Shown here one piece after another: positions 1 through 8,069 of a stretch of DNA of 64,000 bases. Source of the stretch: CAWHYG01 sp963833505 (GTDB lineage: Bacteria > Eisenbacteria > RBG-16-71-46 > CAIMUX01); the NCBI GenBank assembly GCA_963833505.1, contig CAWHYG010000004.1:62001-126000 (forward strand). Reading direction: 5' to 3'. Below the pieces are notes generated by a model that saw only the letters and a program-made list of their open reading frames with translations, ran no database searches and was not told the origin of the DNA. The position numbers were made by a program, and so were the translations under genes. How positions within the stretch are numbered: the first letter of the stretch is position 1; each line of letters starts with the position of its first letter.

Positions 1-545
1 AGATCCTCGCCCGGGACCTTCGCGAACGGTTTCATGGCCGGATGGGTCTCGAGAGCGCTCCGCACCGCCGGAGGGGGATTGGTCCATTCCACGCCCGAGT
101 AGAGGCACTCGGTGTTCTGCCGGAAGATGATCGCGTCGACCTTCGGCTCCTCGAAGCCGTCGCCCCGCCGGCGGATGAAATTGAGCGGATTTCCGGGAAA
201 GCTCTGGCAGGGACGGACGCTGATGTCGAGGTCGAAGAGCTGGCGCATCCGGACGATCGGGCTGCGATAGACGAAGCCCTTGCCCCTCAGCTCCGGCGCC
301 AGCTCGGCATCGGCCTTGTCCTTCGGCTTGCTGGTGATCGCCCCGAAGAGAGCGAGCCGGTGCGCCTTCAAGAGCTCGATCGTGCGGTCGGGCAGGGCGT
401 TTCCTTCCCGGATCCAGAAGTCCCAGCCGATGTCGGCGTGGAGGTACTCGGCGTCGAACCCGACCGCCTCGAGAACCCGGATCGCCTCGGGCATGACCGT
501 CTTGCCGATCCCGTCTCCGGGCATCGTGACCACCTTGCGCTTCAT
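1..545 (-). CDS. Isocitrate/homoisocitrate/isopropylmalate dehydrogenase family protein (N-terminal part)
   Basis: The first 181 residues of a beta-decarboxylating dehydrogenase run off the left edge. The protein begins MKRKVVTMPGDGIG, the GDGIG loop of the IDH/IMDH fold, followed by the family segments FGAITSKPKD and IIFRQNTECLYSG. Members oxidise isocitrate, homoisocitrate or 3-isopropylmalate with NAD(P) and a divalent metal in the cytoplasm. Substrate cannot be decided from this part. ATG at 545 is preceded by AGGAGG at good spacing. A LysN-like aminotransferase and a homoaconitase-type enzyme elsewhere in the window make homoisocitrate a reasonable but unproven guess. Confidence 0.85.
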   Translation of the reverse strand, partial: MKRKVVTMPGDGIGKTVMPEAIRVLEAVGFDAEYLHADIGWDFWIREGNALPDRTIELLKAHRLALFGAITSKPKDKADAELAPELRGKGFVYRSPIVRMRQLFDLDISVRPCQSFPGNPLNFIRRRGDGFEEPKVDAIIFRQNTECLYSGVEWTNPPPAVRSALETHPAMKPFAKVPGED

Positions 546-815
546 CGCCTCACCCCTCCTCACCCGCCCGCGCGGGTCCGGCAACCGCTCGCCCGGGTCC
601 GGCCGACCGTCTTCCCCGGATCTCGCCTGTTCGATGGCTTCCCGATTTCCGAATCCGGGGGCGCGTTCGGGGCTCTATCCCGGCGCCGCGGCGGATCCGG
701 TCCGATGACGATTCTCGCCGAAGCGCCGGCAGGGCGCAACCGGCGACCGGGGTGGTGGGCCGGGCGAGTGGAACCCTGCATCGATGTGGTGAGGCGAGTG
801 GGACCCCGCCTGTGG

Positions 816-1020
816 CGCATCGGGGCCGGCGCCGGCCCTCCTCGTCGGGCGTCTCCCTACGCCGGAACGGCGCGCGCTCTGGACAGGTCCGGGCCTGCGC
901 GCGCCTCGGCGCGCCGTGCGCCAGATCGCCCCGGCACCCTCTCGCACCAAGATCGCGCGCGGCGCTTATGTCCGGCTCCGGGAGACACCTCTCCTCGTCG
1001 GTCCGGCGCCGGACTGGCGC
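816..1020 (+). repeat. Dispersed GC-rich repeat, copy A (inverted relative to copies B and C)
   Basis: About 205 bp running from CGCATCGGGGCCGGCGCC to GGCGCCGGACTGGCGC match the reverse complement of 7644..7850 with only scattered differences and one 2-bp indel. A shorter copy lies at 7442..7511. The repeat contains no convincing gene: every frame is Arg/Ala/Pro-rich. It fills most of the 617-bp gap between the edge dehydrogenase and the aldo/keto reductase. The rest (546-815, 1021-1162) carries only shorter echoes, such as the GCATCGATG/GTGGAACCC words at 768-790. Confidence 0.8.
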
Positions 1021-1162
1021 AGCTTGGACGCTGTTCGCCGCCTTGCCGGAGTCGGCGCCCGGCTGGGAGCCCATAGGTCCGCGACCGGCCGGACAGAGCG
1101 CAGCACCGATTTGCAGGCGCCCGGCCCGAAGCATCCTGACTCCGGGTCGCCGGAACCGTTCC

Positions 1163-2380
1163 CTATCCGAAGAGCTTGAAGAACTCCCGTTCGGAGAGCG
1201 GAGGCGTCCGGGCCACGCCCGAGTTCTCCGTCACGTGCGGCCGGCTCCGCATCCCGACCACCGGCGCGAGCACCCCGGGCGTCGAGCGCGCGAACTGGAT
1301 CGCGCGCTGGGCCGGCGTGTCCAGGCCAGGCATCTGAGCCGCAAAGGTCGCCGGAATGTGCGGCAGGATCCGGCCCTGCACGAGCGGCACGCTGGTGACG
1401 ACCATCAGGCCGGCTCGTGCCGCGGCTTCCAGCAGCGGCATCGCCTCGCCTTCGACCGTCTGCGTCGGGGTCGTGAGCGCTTCCGGCATTCCGGGGTTGA
1501 ACGGAAGCTCGATGACCTCGAAGTGATGGCCATCCCCGCCCGCGATCCGCGCCAGCGCCAGCAGCGCCTCGAGGCTCAGATGGCCGCGCGTGCCCGGAGA
1601 GACGCGAAATCCGTTCCAGGTGGCCAGGCCGTACCGGGCGATCCTCCCGGCGACGACCTGTTTCTCCAGGAACGCGAACGCGTCCGCCATGCGATCCCGG
1701 AAGACCTCCTCGGAGACCTCGTCGAGCTGCTGCTCGGGATTGTGCAGGAAGTAGACGTCGATGCCGTCCAGGCCGAGGTTGTCCAGGCTTCGCTGGAGCT
1801 GATCCTCGAGATAGCGCGGCGCGATGCAATGGATCCCGGCCACGACCTCGTCGGTGGTGAGGATGCCGGGGTCCAGATACGTCCGCCGGAAGTAGTTCGC
1901 CACGTCCCGCGGGGCCTGGCCGTCAAAGGGAAAGTATCCGCCCTTGGTCATGACGAGGATCTCGTCGCGCGCGGTCTCCCCCGCCTGGAAGAGCGCCCTC
2001 AGGCTGCCGCCCAGAACCCGCTCGCTCCGCATGTGGCGGTAGTTGATTGCGCAGTCGAAGACGTTGACACCAGAGCGGGCCGCCTCGGCGACGCTCTCGG
2101 CGTATTCGCGGTCGGCAGCGTCGGTGGCGGGCCCGAGGTACGTGCCCATGCCCATCGAGGAGAGACGGAGAGTGCCGGCAGAGGCTTCCGCAGGGGCGCC
2201 GGCAGGAGTCTCGGCACGCGTAGCGGCAGGGGGCTCCGCAGGCGCAACGGCAAGGCCGCCCGCAACAGCGTTCACCGATCGCTCCGCCGGGGGCCAGAGC
2301 CGGAAGTGCCCGGGAGCCACGACGTCCCGCATCCTCTCGGCGTAACGCAGGGTTCCCTCTGGACTGGCGAATGCGGGCAT
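1163..2380 (-). CDS. Aldo/keto reductase family protein
   Basis: A 405-residue NAD(P)H-dependent oxidoreductase of the AKR (beta/alpha)8 family. The barrel begins near LRLSSMGMGTYLG, and the tetrad is visible: Asp in VNVFDCAINY, Tyr in NYRHMRSE, Lys in VMTKGGYFPF and His in VYFLHNPEQQ. The C-terminal half keeps the cofactor-site run ending in TPGVLAPVVGMRS. ATG at 2380 was chosen because GGGAGGTG lies just upstream and the protein then starts MPAFASPEGT. Before the barrel sits a low-complexity Ala/Pro/Glu stretch (APAEPPAATRAETPAGAPAE) not expected in the family, made of short in-frame duplications. Physiological substrate unknown. Confidence 0.85.
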   Translation of the reverse strand: MPAFASPEGTLRYAERMRDVVAPGHFRLWPPAERSVNAVAGGLAVAPAEPPAATRAETPAGAPAEASAGTLRLSSMGMGTYLGPATDAADREYAESVAEAARSGVNVFDCAINYRHMRSERVLGGSLRALFQAGETARDEILVMTKGGYFPFDGQAPRDVANYFRRTYLDPGILTTDEVVAGIHCIAPRYLEDQLQRSLDNLGLDGIDVYFLHNPEQQLDEVSEEVFRDRMADAFAFLEKQVVAGRIARYGLATWNGFRVSPGTRGHLSLEALLALARIAGGDGHHFEVIELPFNPGMPEALTTPTQTVEGEAMPLLEAAARAGLMVVTSVPLVQGRILPHIPATFAAQMPGLDTPAQRAIQFARSTPGVLAPVVGMRSRPHVTENSGVARTPPLSEREFFKLFG

Positions 2381-2969
2381 TGGACACCTCCCAAACGGTT
2401 GAGCACACCCGAGCGACTCCGGTCGCAGTATCCCAACCGGTTGGGGCGGGGGCAACCGAACTCCGGCACCGAGTTGACGAGGGGGGCGACGCCGGCGCCG
2501 ACGCCGTGGGGTGAGAGGCCCATGTCACGCCCGCCTCAGGTGCGAGACCGCCCACCACTGGCCAGAGCGATCGTTGACAGCATCTGTCTGATAGGAAAGA
2601 GTCGTGCGCGGGTCGACGAGACCTGGCCGAGCAACTGGCAGGGCACGGGCACGACCTGCTCACCGAGCCCGTGTCCGCAACGACCTGACAGCGGCATGGT
2701 GTTGATCCATCCCGGCACCTCATGGGAGATCTCCCGATCGCTCGATCGCTTGCGCATCGGCGTTCGATCGCGACCGCGTCGCACGGACGACTGTGTCCGG
2801 ATTCGACGACAGATCGGCGTGGTTGATAAGTTCCCTGAGTGCTACAATGGAGATGCCTCAGAACGATCTAATACCACCGCGTGGAGGGATCGGCCATGCG
2901 CACGTACCTCCGTGATTGCCGAAGGTCTTCTACCGCCCGCCCGGCCGGCCCCAAGAAAAGGAGAACGCC
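2381..2969. other. Intergenic region with a possible promoter for the secreted protein at 2970
   Basis: No supported gene is present; the open frames here are Arg/Ser/Pro-rich and lack family signatures. On the plus strand, TTGATA at 2823-2828 and TACAAT at 2843-2848 resemble -35 and -10 boxes, but the 14-bp spacer is short. The rest shows no clear structure. Confidence 0.35.
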
Positions 2970-3767
2970 ATGAACGCTCGAATCGCGATCGCAGCCTGCG
3001 TGCTTCTCGCCCTCTTCCCCATAGTGAGCCATTCCGAGGTCTGGAATGTGAAGAACGATTTCTCGGGCACACAGAACCCGACCGGGGCATGGTCGTATGG
3101 TTGGCGGAACACGGGCAATGATCCATTCACCCTATATACCGACACGACTCCGGGACACTGGTGTCCAGACGCCGGCTTCGAATGGTGGAGGTGCAACATC
3201 GATGACCAGTGCCCCATGGTGTTCCACAACCCCTTCCCGTACCCGCTGTACTGCGGCACCGGCAGCACCCCCGCACTCTGCGTTGCCCTTCACCCCGGTC
3301 CAGCACAGCAAAGCGTTGTCCGCTGGATTGCCCCGCGCGAAATGCAGATCCAGCTGGCCGCATCGTTCAGCCGCATGGATTCCTGCGGACCCTATATCGG
3401 TCGGGTCGTCGTCCACGTGTACGAGAACGGCTTGGAGGTGTTCTCGCAGGAGCTTGATCACTGGAGCCAGGTTGCCAACTACGCGGCAACGGTCAACACC
3501 CGGGTAGGCGATGTGATCGATTGCGCGGTCAGCCCGATCGACTTCAACGGCGACACGACATTTCTGGATTTGATTCTCACGGAAGTTGGTTCAGGGAGCG
3601 GCGCCTGCTGCTTCGCCAACGGTAGCTGCCTCGTGGGCACGCAGACAGACTGCGCGGCAGCAGGAGGAACCTATATGGGCGACGGGACCTCCTGCGATCC
3701 CAATCCCTGCGGCCCGGTCCCGGTGCGCAACACGTCCTGGGGGCAGATCAAGTCCGCTTACAGGTAG
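2970..3767 (+). CDS. Secreted Cys-rich protein with GACC module and SWGQIKSAYR-type C-terminus
   Basis: A 265-residue exported protein of unknown function. ATG at 2970 follows AAAAGGAG and opens a Sec signal peptide (MNARIAIAACVLLALFPIVS, cleavage near SHS-EV). The body is rich in Trp, Tyr and Cys, probably disulfide-bonded and beta-rich. Near the end is the Cys-rich segment GACCFANGSCLVG...DPNPC, a module I recall from secreted proteins of uncultured FCB and planctomycete-like genomes. The chain ends with SWGQIKSAYR, similar to short terminal motifs in the same proteomes that may be sorting or anchoring tails (inference). It stands alone on the plus strand. Confidence 0.75.
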   Translation: MNARIAIAACVLLALFPIVSHSEVWNVKNDFSGTQNPTGAWSYGWRNTGNDPFTLYTDTTPGHWCPDAGFEWWRCNIDDQCPMVFHNPFPYPLYCGTGSTPALCVALHPGPAQQSVVRWIAPREMQIQLAASFSRMDSCGPYIGRVVVHVYENGLEVFSQELDHWSQVANYAATVNTRVGDVIDCAVSPIDFNGDTTFLDLILTEVGSGSGACCFANGSCLVGTQTDCAAAGGTYMGDGTSCDPNPCGPVPVRNTSWGQIKSAYR

Positions 3768-3785
3768 CAAGGGCGAGCTACCTGT
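3760..3785 (+). terminator. Hairpin spanning the stop codon of the Cys-rich protein gene
   Basis: ACAGGTAGC (3760-3768) pairs perfectly with GCTACCTGT (3777-3785) around an 8-nt loop. The TAG stop at 3765-3767 lies inside the 5' arm. No T-tract follows, so intrinsic termination is uncertain; mRNA 3'-end protection is an alternative. Confidence 0.5.
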
Positions 3786-4142
3786 CGGCGTGTTCCGCGA
3801 AAAGTGCGTCGAGACGCTTTCCGAGTCGAGCCCGGCGCTCCAGAGTCGGGCTTAGGCGCCGTCGCTGTGGCGGGCGGCGATTGGGTGGCTGCCACCGCCG
3901 GTGTCCCAGGCCGACGGGGAGGGGTATGATTTCTCGGGATGGCAAGGTCGCAAGAGGAGAAGCAGTGGCCCTGGTCGACAGGATCGTCAGCTGGAGGTAG
4001 CGTGCGAGGTGGGTCGACGGACACGACATGCCAGTGATGCCTGACGATCGCGATTGCCGTCATTGGACATCGGGTGACGGCTTCACGTTGAGCCGAGATA
4101 GCACTTTCCCCCGGCCCATCTTGCCGGCCCTCAGGAAGCGAC
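3786..4142. other. Intergenic region, no supported gene
   Basis: Frames open here give Pro/Arg/Thr-rich products without family signatures. A TATGAT word near 3926 could be a -10 box for the downstream acetyltransferase, but I see no matching -35. Confidence 0.4.
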
Positions 4143-4655
4143 ATGAGAGTTCGAGGTGATCGGAGCGCTTTTCGGCCAACCTCGGTCACCGATCTGTCCG
4201 ATCTGATGGCCCTCTGGAACGATGGCCGCGTCATGAAGTGGGTGGGCTTCCCCGATGGCCTGGGCTACAGCGCTTCCGCGATGACCCGGTGGTTTGAGCG
4301 TCTCCGAGCCAAACCCCATCATCACCACTTCGTGATCACCGCTCCAACCCTGGGCTTCTGCGGAGAGGCGTACTACGCAGTCGATTCTGTCCACGGCCGA
4401 GCAGGTCTGGACATCAAGCTGCGGCCGGAAGCCCAGGGTGGGCGGCGCGCCACCGCGGCACTCCTGCAACTGATCCATCGCGTCTTCGAAGCGGAGTCGA
4501 GTGTAGATTCCGTGTGGACCGAACCGGCCGAGAACAACCTCGCGGCCCGCACGCTCTACTGGCAATGTGGCCTTCGTCCGACGGAACGTCCACCTGACAT
4601 GGAGCCTGGCCCGTCCTATTGGCAGCTCAGGCGGGAGGACGAGGTCGAGCTCTGA
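4143..4655 (+). CDS. GNAT family N-acetyltransferase
   Basis: A 170-residue protein with the GNAT layout. It has an N-terminal substrate half (RPTSVTDLSDLMALWND), a central beta hairpin (HHFVITAPTLGFCGEAYYAV), then the acetyl-CoA region IKLRPEAQGGRRATAALLQL. That last segment corresponds to motif A, with QGGRRA in the place of the usual Q/R-x-x-G-x-G/A loop. It is followed by ENNLAARTLYWQCGLRPTE, the typical motif B, where the acetylated molecule's co-substrate helix sits. It would transfer an acetyl group to an amine in the cytoplasm; the acceptor is unknown. ATG at 4143 follows AGGAAG. Confidence 0.8.
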   Translation: MRVRGDRSAFRPTSVTDLSDLMALWNDGRVMKWVGFPDGLGYSASAMTRWFERLRAKPHHHHFVITAPTLGFCGEAYYAVDSVHGRAGLDIKLRPEAQGGRRATAALLQLIHRVFEAESSVDSVWTEPAENNLAARTLYWQCGLRPTERPPDMEPGPSYWQLRREDEVEL

Positions 4656-4722
4656 TGGCCGCCGCGGTGTCTACTCGAGGGAGTCCCCCCTGGAGATCTC
4701 CGCAGCGCAGGGAGGAGTCGGC

Positions 4723-5292
4723 ATGAACCATGGGGCCGTCTTCGCGATCATAGGGATCATCTGGTCTCTCTCGGAAATCATCTTGGGCCTGGTCACGCGG
4801 GTGAAGCGTTCCTCGGCGACCACCCGGGATCGGGGTTCGCATGCGCTGCTCTGGATCTGCATCTCGGCTGGAATCGGCGGGGGCATCATCCTTCGGACTG
4901 TCCGGGCCGCTGCCATAGCGATCCCGATTCTCCGCCTGCAGGCCATGGGTCTAGTGCTTGTCGCCGGAGGACTCACTCTGCGATGGGCCGCGATCATCAC
5001 TCTGGGCCGTTTCTTTACCGCCGCTGTGGCGATCCATCGGGACCACCTCGTGGTCAAGAAAGGTGTCTATCGCCGGATACGTCACCCGTCCTACAGCGGC
5101 GCTCTGCTCGCATTCTTGGGCGTAGCTTTGTCCTTCGGCAACTGGCTCAGCCTCGGAGTGATCATGATTCCCATCGCGGTCGCCTTTGTCTACCGGATCC
5201 ACGTGGAGGAGAACGCTTTGGTCGAGGCGCTCGGGGAGGAGTACACCGATTACTGTCGGACAACCAAGCGCCTCATTCCCGGGTTGTACTGA
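4723..5292 (+). CDS. Isoprenylcysteine carboxyl methyltransferase (ICMT)-like membrane methyltransferase
   Basis: A 189-residue integral membrane protein with about five hydrophobic segments. The C-terminal half carries the ICMT/PEMT signature GVYRRIRHPSYSGALLAFLG followed by HVEENALVEALGEEYTDYC, the SAM-binding region of this family. Bacterial homologues methylate small or lipid-linked substrates, usually unidentified. ATG at 4723 is preceded by GGGAGGAG. It follows the GNAT gene on the same strand by 67 bp and may be co-transcribed. Confidence 0.85.
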   Translation: MNHGAVFAIIGIIWSLSEIILGLVTRVKRSSATTRDRGSHALLWICISAGIGGGIILRTVRAAAIAIPILRLQAMGLVLVAGGLTLRWAAIITLGRFFTAAVAIHRDHLVVKKGVYRRIRHPSYSGALLAFLGVALSFGNWLSLGVIMIPIAVAFVYRIHVEENALVEALGEEYTDYCRTTKRLIPGLY

Positions 5293-5782
5293 ACAGGCGG
5301 ACTCGCCCCCCCCTCGCACGGACGAGGAGAAGACAGCCGATCATGGCGCAAGTTCGGCCGGACCGCGCCGCGACAATCCCCGTATGGCCGATTTGACGAG
5401 ATCCTCACGCGAAGGCCACCGAGATGCAACCTGGGAGCAGCAAGCTGTGATCAGGTTCGGCGGCGTGAACGACACGAGCACACGACGGTACCATGCGCCG
5501 CCGGACCGGATCTCGAGTGCCTGCCGGCCGAATGCCCCCCATTCCCAAGGCGCGGCAAAGCGCGAGATCCAGAGGCGGCGAGCTGGAATGGTCTGGCTCG
5601 TTCGCCTCGCCTTTTCGCCGTCCGGCAATTCCCCGGATCGTCCGACCGGGCGTAGGAGAGGGAGACCCTGCAGTCCTTCCGCCCGTCTCCGAGACTGCCG
5701 GGCGGTGCCGGAGCGGCGGTGTCGGACGGGCGCCGGCCAGGCGCGAGTACCGCCCCGGACTGGGCGGAGACAACGTCCCGGG
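5293..5782. other. Intergenic region between convergent genes, no supported gene
   Basis: About 490 bp between a plus-strand gene end and the minus-strand metG remnant end. Open frames are Arg/Ser/Gly-rich on both strands and look like non-coding GC-rich DNA. No clear repeat or promoter seen. Confidence 0.4.
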
Positions 5783-5803
5783 GCGCCTCACCGCGTGAGG
5801 CGC
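5783..5803 (-). terminator. Hairpin spanning the stop codon of the metG remnant
   Basis: GCGCCTCAC (5783-5791) pairs perfectly with GTGAGGCGC (5795-5803) around a 3-nt loop. The minus-strand TGA stop (5788-5790) is within the stem. No T-run follows on the minus strand. Confidence 0.5.
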
Positions 5804-6906
5804 GGGAAGAGAGGAGGGAGCTTCCGGATCGGCCGCTGGGCAAACGCGGCGGCGAGGCGCTCCGCCGCCGCCGGGAGGAGTTGGAGAAGCCGCGCGATCG
5901 CCGTACCGGCGTGCACCAGCGCTCCGACGACCGCGCGGAGGTCGTCACTTCGGGCCGGGTTTTTGGCAAGCACCCACGGTCGGGTCTCCTCGATGTAGCG
6001 GTTGCAGCGCTCGCCGGCGGCGAAAATGCAGTCGAGCGCGGCCCGGAAATCGCACCGGTCCATGGCCGCCTCGATTCCGGCTTCGTCCGGAATCAGACCG
6101 TCGGGCGCCGGGCGCTCCTCGAGAGGAATCTCCCCGAATCCGTACAACTCCGCCATGTTGGTGATGCGGCTCATCAGGTTGCCAAGCGTGTTGGCCAGGT
6201 CGGCGTCGTAGGCCGACTCCAGGCCCGCGATTGAGAAGTCGCCGTCCTCGTAGGGCGGGACCTTGCGCAGCAGGAAGTACCGCACCGGGTCGGATCCGTA
6301 GGCTTCGACCAGGGCGAACGGATCGATGACGTTGCCGAGGGACTTGCTGATCTTCGCGCCGTTGACGGTGAGGTATCCGTGCACGAAGAGGGCTCGCGGC
6401 AGCGGGAGCTTCGCCGACATGAGCATGGCGGGCCAGTAAGCGGCGTGGAAGCGGAGGATTCCCTTGCCGATCACGTGCAGGTCGGCGGGCCAGAACTCGC
6501 GGCAGCGCGGGGAGTCCTCATCGAATCCGAGCCCGGTCAGGTAGTTCGCCAGGGCGTCGAACCAGACGTACATCACCTGTCCGGATCCATCGGGCACGGG
6601 GATTCCCCAGTTCCTGGCCCGCGCGGCCGACCGGGAGATGCTGAAGTCCTCCAGCCCCATCCGCATGAAGGAGAGGATCTCGTTCTTTCGGGTCTCGGGG
6701 ATGATGCGGTACTCGTCCCTGGAGATCAGCGACTCCAGCCGCTCCTGATAGCGGCTGAGGCGGAAGAAGAAGTTCTCCTCCTCGACCACCTCTGGCTCGG
6801 TCTTGTGCTCCGGGCACCGGCCGTCCACGAGGTCCTTGGGCGTGTAGAACGCTTCGCAGCCGACGCAGTAGTGGCCGCGATAGGGGCGGAGGTAGATGTC
6901 GGCCGG
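5788..6906 (-). pseudogene. metG: Methionyl-tRNA synthetase, 5'-truncated remnant
   Basis: Homology to MetRS begins abruptly at DIYLRPYRGHYCVGCEAFYT, the zinc-knuckle region roughly 110-120 residues into a normal enzyme, and then runs to the end. The downstream part is well preserved: WYVWFDALANYL-type active-site segment (VMYVWFDALANYLTG), FHAAYWPAMLMSA, the KMSKS loop as AKISKSLGN, and the anticodon-binding helical domain (NTLGNLMSRITNM). The N-terminal Rossmann part with the HIGH motif is missing, so no active enzyme can be made. Upstream of about 6906 the sequence belongs to a TolB-like propeller on the opposite strand. A deletion/inversion breakpoint or a misassembly are both possible, and a complete metG should exist elsewhere. 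Confidence 0.85.
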
Positions 6907-6916
6907 ATCGCAGAGC

Positions 6917-7261
6917 GACCAGCGTCGCATCGGCTTCTTTTCCAATCGGGGGGGAAGCTCGTACCAGATCTGGTCGGTCAAGCCCGACGGGACGGAGGCG
7001 ACCCGGATTACACAGGATTCCTGGAACGACGAGGACCCGCACTGGTCCCCGGACGGGAAGCAGATTGCCTTCTCCTCCGATCGATCAGGCCACTTCCATA
7101 TTTGGATCATGACCTCGGGCGGAGAAGATCCGCACCAGGTCACCTTCGACCCGGGAGAGGATCACGATCCGTCCTGGTCGCCCGACGGGAAGAAGCTGGC
7201 GTTCGATCGCACAAACTCGCAGAGCTATCAGTGGGATATCTGGATCGTCACCGTGAGGTGA
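6917..7261 (+). pseudogene. TolB-like (PD40) beta-propeller, 5'-truncated remnant
   Basis: About 115 residues with two clear PD40 blades (DPHWSPDGKQIAFSSDRSG and DPSWSPDGKKLAFDR), each with the NxxGxxxxQIW/HIW type strand between, ending WDIWIVTVR. Homology starts at RRIGFFSNRGG, in the middle of a blade, so the start of the gene and its signal peptide are absent. It faces the metG remnant head-to-head, with the breakpoint between about 6904 and 6920. Full-length relatives are periplasmic or secreted propeller proteins. Confidence 0.75.
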
Positions 7262-7441
7262 AGCCGCGTGGCCCGAGGTGAGGCCGGGTCCGATCCTCGG
7301 GCGGGTTCTTCAGTCGCGCGGCGGGCCGTATGGGGCCGACTCCGGCGGTGCAGCTCAACCCGCCACCGGGAATTGCGGCTCGCGGGCCGCATGCGGGGTT
7401 CCACCGGCGCGGCGATCGGGTCAGAACGGCGCCGGCTCCAC

Positions 7442-7511
7442 TTGTCCAGACCGCGCGCCGTTCCGGCGTAGGGAGACACCCGACGAGGTGGGCCGGCGCC
7501 GGCCCCGATGC
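7442..7511 (-). repeat. Dispersed repeat, short copy C
   Basis: From TTGTCCAGACCGCGCGCCG to GGCCGGCGCCGGCCCCGATG this matches the right-hand end of copy B in the same orientation. It is followed by two tandem partial units, at about 7505 and 7581, that both contain TTCCACGGAGCC. Confidence 0.7.
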
Positions 7512-7643
7512 GGTACATCACGGATTCCACGGAGCCATGATCTGCGCCGAGCCGACAAAGAGGCCTCGGGCCGGCTCCGATGCGCAGCGGGACGGGTTCC
7601 ACGGAGCCACGCACGGGCGTCACTGCAGCAGGCCAGGTCCACG

Positions 7644-7850
7644 GCGCTGGTCCGGCGCCGAACCGACGAGGAGCGGTGTCTCCCGGAGCCGGACATAAGC
7701 GCCGCGCGTGATCCTGGTGCGAGAGGGTGCCGGGGCGATCTGGCGCACGGCGCGCCGAGGCGCGCGCAGGCCGTAACCTGTCCAGAGCGCGCGCGCCGTT
7801 CCGGCGCAGGGAGACACCCGACGAGGAGAGCCGGCGCCGGCTCCGATGCG
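7644..7850 (-). repeat. Dispersed GC-rich repeat, copy B
   Basis: Near-identical inverted copy of 816..1020. The 808-bp gap 7262-8069 consists almost entirely of this repeat family and derived short units: the GATGCG...GGGTTCCAC motif recurs near 7505, 7581, 7845 and 7880. No gene is supported in the gap; the frames are Arg/Ala/Pro-rich. Confidence 0.8.
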
Positions 7851-8069
7851 CCGCACGCGGGGTCCACCCGGGCGGCCCCGATGCGCGGCAGCGGGGGTTC
7901 CACCAGAGTTGACCCGCCGCCCCCGAAGTGAGACCCTTCCCGGTTGCCGTTCAATCAAGCCCGGTCGGCCGCCGGCGATGCCATCTCTCCACGGCCGTCC
8001 GAGCGACGATTGCCGGCAGGCGCCGAAGCAAGGAGCAACCTGGAACCCGATCGAACCCGGAGCAGAAGA

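Noticed and set aside
550..1134. Coding gene in the 546-1162 gap
   Set aside because: Frames in the dispersed repeat stay open on both strands because of base composition; the repeat copies are conserved as DNA, with a 2-bp indel between A and B that breaks any shared frame.
816..7850. Composite transposon bounded by the inverted repeats
   Set aside because: No transposase, target-site duplication or terminal structure is visible, and the genes between are ordinary chromosomal ones.
7442..7930. CRISPR array
   Set aside because: Repeats are of unequal length and spacing, imperfect, and lack uniform spacers or cas genes.
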